This document shows positions 6,903-9,039 of a stretch of 9,039 nt of DNA, one piece after another (the stretch's first letter is position 1; every line of letters begins with the position of its first letter). A program made the translations under genes and the position numbers. The notes under the pieces were generated by a model. The model was not told the DNA's origin and made no database searches. It was given only the letters and a program-made list of their open reading frames with translations. Origin of the DNA: an uncultured Cellvibrio sp. (lineage in GTDB: Bacteria > Pseudomonadota > Gammaproteobacteria > Pseudomonadales > Cellvibrionaceae); contig CAMLRJ010000104.1 of NCBI GenBank assembly GCA_946482345.1, positions 1-9,039 of the forward strand, read 5' to 3'.

Positions 6903-6949
6903 TGGCTAAAATACAATAATAATTGGCTAAAAAACAAAAGAAATTGGCT
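6903..6949. promoter_or_regulatory. Three phased TGGCT repeats, candidate AraC-type operator
   Basis: TGGCT occurs at 6903-6907, 6924-6928 and 6945-6949, an exact 21-base step, or two helix turns, so all lie on one DNA face. The first two units also share the following AAAA-ACAA, agreeing over most of the 21 bases; the third agrees in the core and then diverges. Direct repeats about 21 bases apart are the usual binding pattern of AraC-family proteins. A possible promoter of the regulator on the minus strand (TTGTTT at 6937-6932, TATTTT at 6913-6908, spacer 18) would overlap the repeats, which would allow autoregulation. Binding is inferred. Confidence 0.55.
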
Positions 6950-6997
6950 GTGAATACCCATAGACTGTCATCAAATTGTCTTTGAGCTGTAATTTCT

Positions 6998-8917
6998 ATG
7001 TCGTTAACTCCAAGAGCGTTGCCTGTTATTGTTGGTTTCGGTGGTTTTAGTGCGGCTGGACGTGCGTCCGGTCATCAAGCTTATCGTCGGATGGTGATAG
7101 AAAGTTTGCCGACAAAAGAACGCCAGGAAACTTTGGCGGGACTTGCGGTGATGATGGGATTGGTAACTTATTCCGATGCTTATCGTGATGAACAGGGTGC
7201 GGCTTTATCTCTTGCTGATATCGAATCCCGTTTTGGTGAGCAGGTGTTGCAAGGCACCTTGATTCGTCGAATCGAAAAAACTTTCTTTGATGTGGATGCT
7301 ACCTTTTGGCAAAAAAGTGCAGCTTTAGGCACGGGTGATACGCCATTAACCTTTGAAATACGTCGTCGTGATTTACCTGAACCTGTTCCTGAATCATGGT
7401 TGATTGAAGATATTGACGAAGACAGGGTCAGAGTAGTTGCACCATCAGGTTTACAAGTGAAGTTTGATAGTTATCGCGAGTTACCGGTCAAGTCGGCTGG
7501 TCAATTGCCCAGTGGTTTTAATCCGGGATCTTTGTATCCATCCCACTATCACCCCAGGGCTTTGCAGTTGGCGGTGATAGGCGCTTCTGATGCGGTGCGT
7601 TCAATAGGTATTGAGTGGCAGCAGGTTATTGATTCAGTCAGACCGGATCAGGTTGCAGTTTATGCCAGTAATGTAATGAGCCAAATGGATGCGAATGGTT
7701 TTGGTGGTTTATTGCAATCCAGATTAAAAGGAGATCGGGTCAGTGCCAAACAGTGTCCGCTGGGTTTGAATACCATGCCGGCTGACTTTGTGAATGCTTA
7801 CATTCTGGGAAGTGTGGGGCAAACAGGTGCTTTGGTGGGGGCTTGTGCGTCGTTCCTCTACAATTTGCAAGCAGCTGTGGACGACATTGCCGCAGGCAAA
7901 ATTCGTGTGGCGATTATCGGTAATGCAGAAGCACCAATATTGCAGGAAATAATCGATGGCTATTCCACCATGGGTGCTTTGGCCAGCGAAGAAAAACTCA
8001 AAAAACTGGATAATTCGGATGTCGCTGATCCGCGTCGAACCAGCCGCCCTTTTGGTGATAATGCCGGTTTCACTATGGCAGAAGCCAGTCAATATATTGT
8101 GTTGATGGATGATGCTCTGGCGATTGAATTGGGTGCCGACATTCATGCAGCTGTGGGTGATGTATTCGTGAATGCGGACGGCTTTAAAAAATCCATTTCT
8201 GCGCCTGGTCCAGGTAACTACATCACTATGGCAAAAGCAGTCGCTTCAGCGCGCGCTTTGTTAGGTGAAGACTCCGTTCGTTATCACTCAATGATTCAGG
8301 CGCACGGTTCCAGCACGCCGCAAAATCGTGTGACCGAATCGCAAATATTCGACCAGGTCGCGAAAGTATTTGGCATAGAATCTTGGCCGGTGGCGGCGAT
8401 CAAAGCCTACGTTGGCCATTCGTTGGCGGCTGCCAGCGGTGAGCAGTTAATTAACAGCCTCGGCATATTTCAATACGGGATAATTCCCGGCATCAAAACT
8501 ATTGATAAAGTCGCTGACGATGTTTTTGCTGATCGATTGAAGATTTCCAACAAAGACCAGATTCGTAAATCAAATGATATTGATTTGGTTTTTATCAACT
8601 CAAAAGGCTTTGGTGGAAATAATGCGACAGCCAGCGTTATCGCACCTCATAAAGTTGAGCAGATGCTTGCCAAACGTTACGGAGCTGCAGAAATGGCTGC
8701 GTACAAAACCCGACGCGAACAAGTGCGTATTGACGCAGCAAACTATGATCAAGCCGCGCTTAGGGGGCAGTTCTCAACGATTTATCATTTCGGTGAAGGT
8801 TTGATAGATGAAAAATTAATTCAGCTGGATGATAGCCACATACAGTTACCGGGATTCGCACAGGCGATTGAGCTGCCTGATGTTAATCCTTATGCGGATA
8901 TGAGTTTGTTGGACTAA
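6998..8917 (+). CDS. fabY: Beta-ketoacyl-ACP synthase FabY
   Basis: A 639-residue thiolase-fold ketosynthase. FabY, characterised in Pseudomonas aeruginosa (PA5174), condenses acetyl-CoA with malonyl-ACP and so starts fatty acid synthesis, a job done by FabH in E. coli. Size (about 630-640 residues, versus about 410 for FabB/FabF) and the opening LPVIVGFGGFSAAGR fit FabY. Residues 1-180 are an N-terminal extension. The core has the Cys-His-His triad: Cys283 in GACASFLYNL, His436 in MIQAHGSSTPQNRVTE and His474 in KAYVGHSLAAASGEQL, with the glycine loop KGFGGNNA at 536-543. The C-terminal part after 550 is another family-specific extension. Only a weak ribosome site (GAG 6984-6986) precedes the ATG, but the start gives the expected N-terminus. 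The gene stands alone, divergent from an AraC-type regulator. Confidence 0.93.
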   Translation: MSLTPRALPVIVGFGGFSAAGRASGHQAYRRMVIESLPTKERQETLAGLAVMMGLVTYSDAYRDEQGAALSLADIESRFGEQVLQGTLIRRIEKTFFDVDATFWQKSAALGTGDTPLTFEIRRRDLPEPVPESWLIEDIDEDRVRVVAPSGLQVKFDSYRELPVKSAGQLPSGFNPGSLYPSHYHPRALQLAVIGASDAVRSIGIEWQQVIDSVRPDQVAVYASNVMSQMDANGFGGLLQSRLKGDRVSAKQCPLGLNTMPADFVNAYILGSVGQTGALVGACASFLYNLQAAVDDIAAGKIRVAIIGNAEAPILQEIIDGYSTMGALASEEKLKKLDNSDVADPRRTSRPFGDNAGFTMAEASQYIVLMDDALAIELGADIHAAVGDVFVNADGFKKSISAPGPGNYITMAKAVASARALLGEDSVRYHSMIQAHGSSTPQNRVTESQIFDQVAKVFGIESWPVAAIKAYVGHSLAAASGEQLINSLGIFQYGIIPGIKTIDKVADDVFADRLKISNKDQIRKSNDIDLVFINSKGFGGNNATASVIAPHKVEQMLAKRYGAAEMAAYKTRREQVRIDAANYDQAALRGQFSTIYHFGEGLIDEKLIQLDDSHIQLPGFAQAIELPDVNPYADMSLLD

Positions 8918-8926
8918 TACCAAGTC

Positions 8927-8963
8927 TATACAAAGACACTGCATTCCCTTAGAATGCCGCGCC
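8927..8963 (+). promoter_or_regulatory. Candidate stringent-type promoter after fabY
   Basis: TATACA (8927-8932), a 17-base spacer and TAGAAT (8950-8955) resemble a sigma70 promoter (four and five of six matches). GCCGCGCC (8956-8963) follows as a GC-rich discriminator, as at stable-RNA or translation genes. A 6-bp hairpin (GCATTC 8941-8946 with GAATGC 8952-8957) overlaps the -10 but has no T-run, so it is a poor terminator for fabY. Confidence 0.45.
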
Positions 8964-9013
8964 TTTCGTAGTGCATAGATGATCCTGTGCTGCGATTTAA
9001 CCTATTTCAACCG

Positions 9014-9026
9014 GAGCCTAAGGCTC
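9014..9026 (+). promoter_or_regulatory. Small hairpin in the leader of a gene beyond the window
   Basis: GAGCC (9014-9018) pairs with GGCTC (9022-9026) around TAA, counted within GGAGCCTAAGGCTC. It has no T-run. It lies about 50 bases after the candidate start of transcription near 8964. The window ends 13 bases later with CTACAGG, so a start codon may follow. No gene can be identified. Confidence 0.3.
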
Positions 9027-9039
9027 TGATAACTACAGG

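Noticed and set aside
7724..8146. 140-codon minus-strand open frame inside fabY
   Set aside because: It is fully antisense to the conserved core of fabY, including the catalytic cysteine region, and its translation resembles no family.

Overview
The window looks like core chromosome from a moderately AT-rich gammaproteobacterium. The order pheS-pheT-ihfA-merR followed by a proline tRNA is, from memory, typical of Pseudomonas-like and Cellvibrio-like genomes. A FabY-type ketosynthase and a SapC-family protein point the same way. The genus is an inference; no database search was possible. I see no prophage, transposon, CRISPR array or obvious gene cluster of a new system.

Left part (1-3650): the 3' end of pheS, an inverted repeat in the pheS-pheT gap, complete pheT, ihfA and a small MerR-type regulator that overlaps ihfA, all on the + strand and probably one operon. 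It closes with an AT-rich 15-bp hairpin terminator. A separate tRNA-Pro(GGG) gene with its own stringent-type promoter follows.

Middle part (3650-5885): a SapC-family gene (+), preceded by a strong leader hairpin and not clearly separated from the tRNA by a terminator. It converges on an HPF/RaiA-type ribosome hibernation factor (-), with two back-to-back terminators between them. A roughly 350-base AT-rich gap then leads to the small heat-shock gene ibpA (+). Its leader has a sigma32-like promoter and a hairpin that pairs the ribosome binding site with the UUGCU signature of ROSE-type RNA thermometers.

Right part (5860-9039): an AraC-family regulator with a DJ-1/PfpI-like N-terminal domain (-) converges on ibpA and is divergent from fabY (+). 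FabY is an initiating beta-ketoacyl-ACP synthase in fatty acid synthesis. The roughly 120-bp divergent gap holds TGGCT three times at an exact 21-bp spacing, a good candidate operator for the AraC-type protein. After fabY there is a promoter-like sequence with a GC-rich discriminator and a small hairpin, leading to something beyond the window.

The genes serve translation (PheS/PheT, tRNA-Pro), nucleoid architecture (IHF), ribosome hibernation and protein rescue under stress (HPF, IbpA) and fatty acid initiation (FabY). The most rewarding details are regulatory rather than new protein systems: the ROSE-like leader with a possible upstream mini-ORF, and the phased repeat upstream of fabY.
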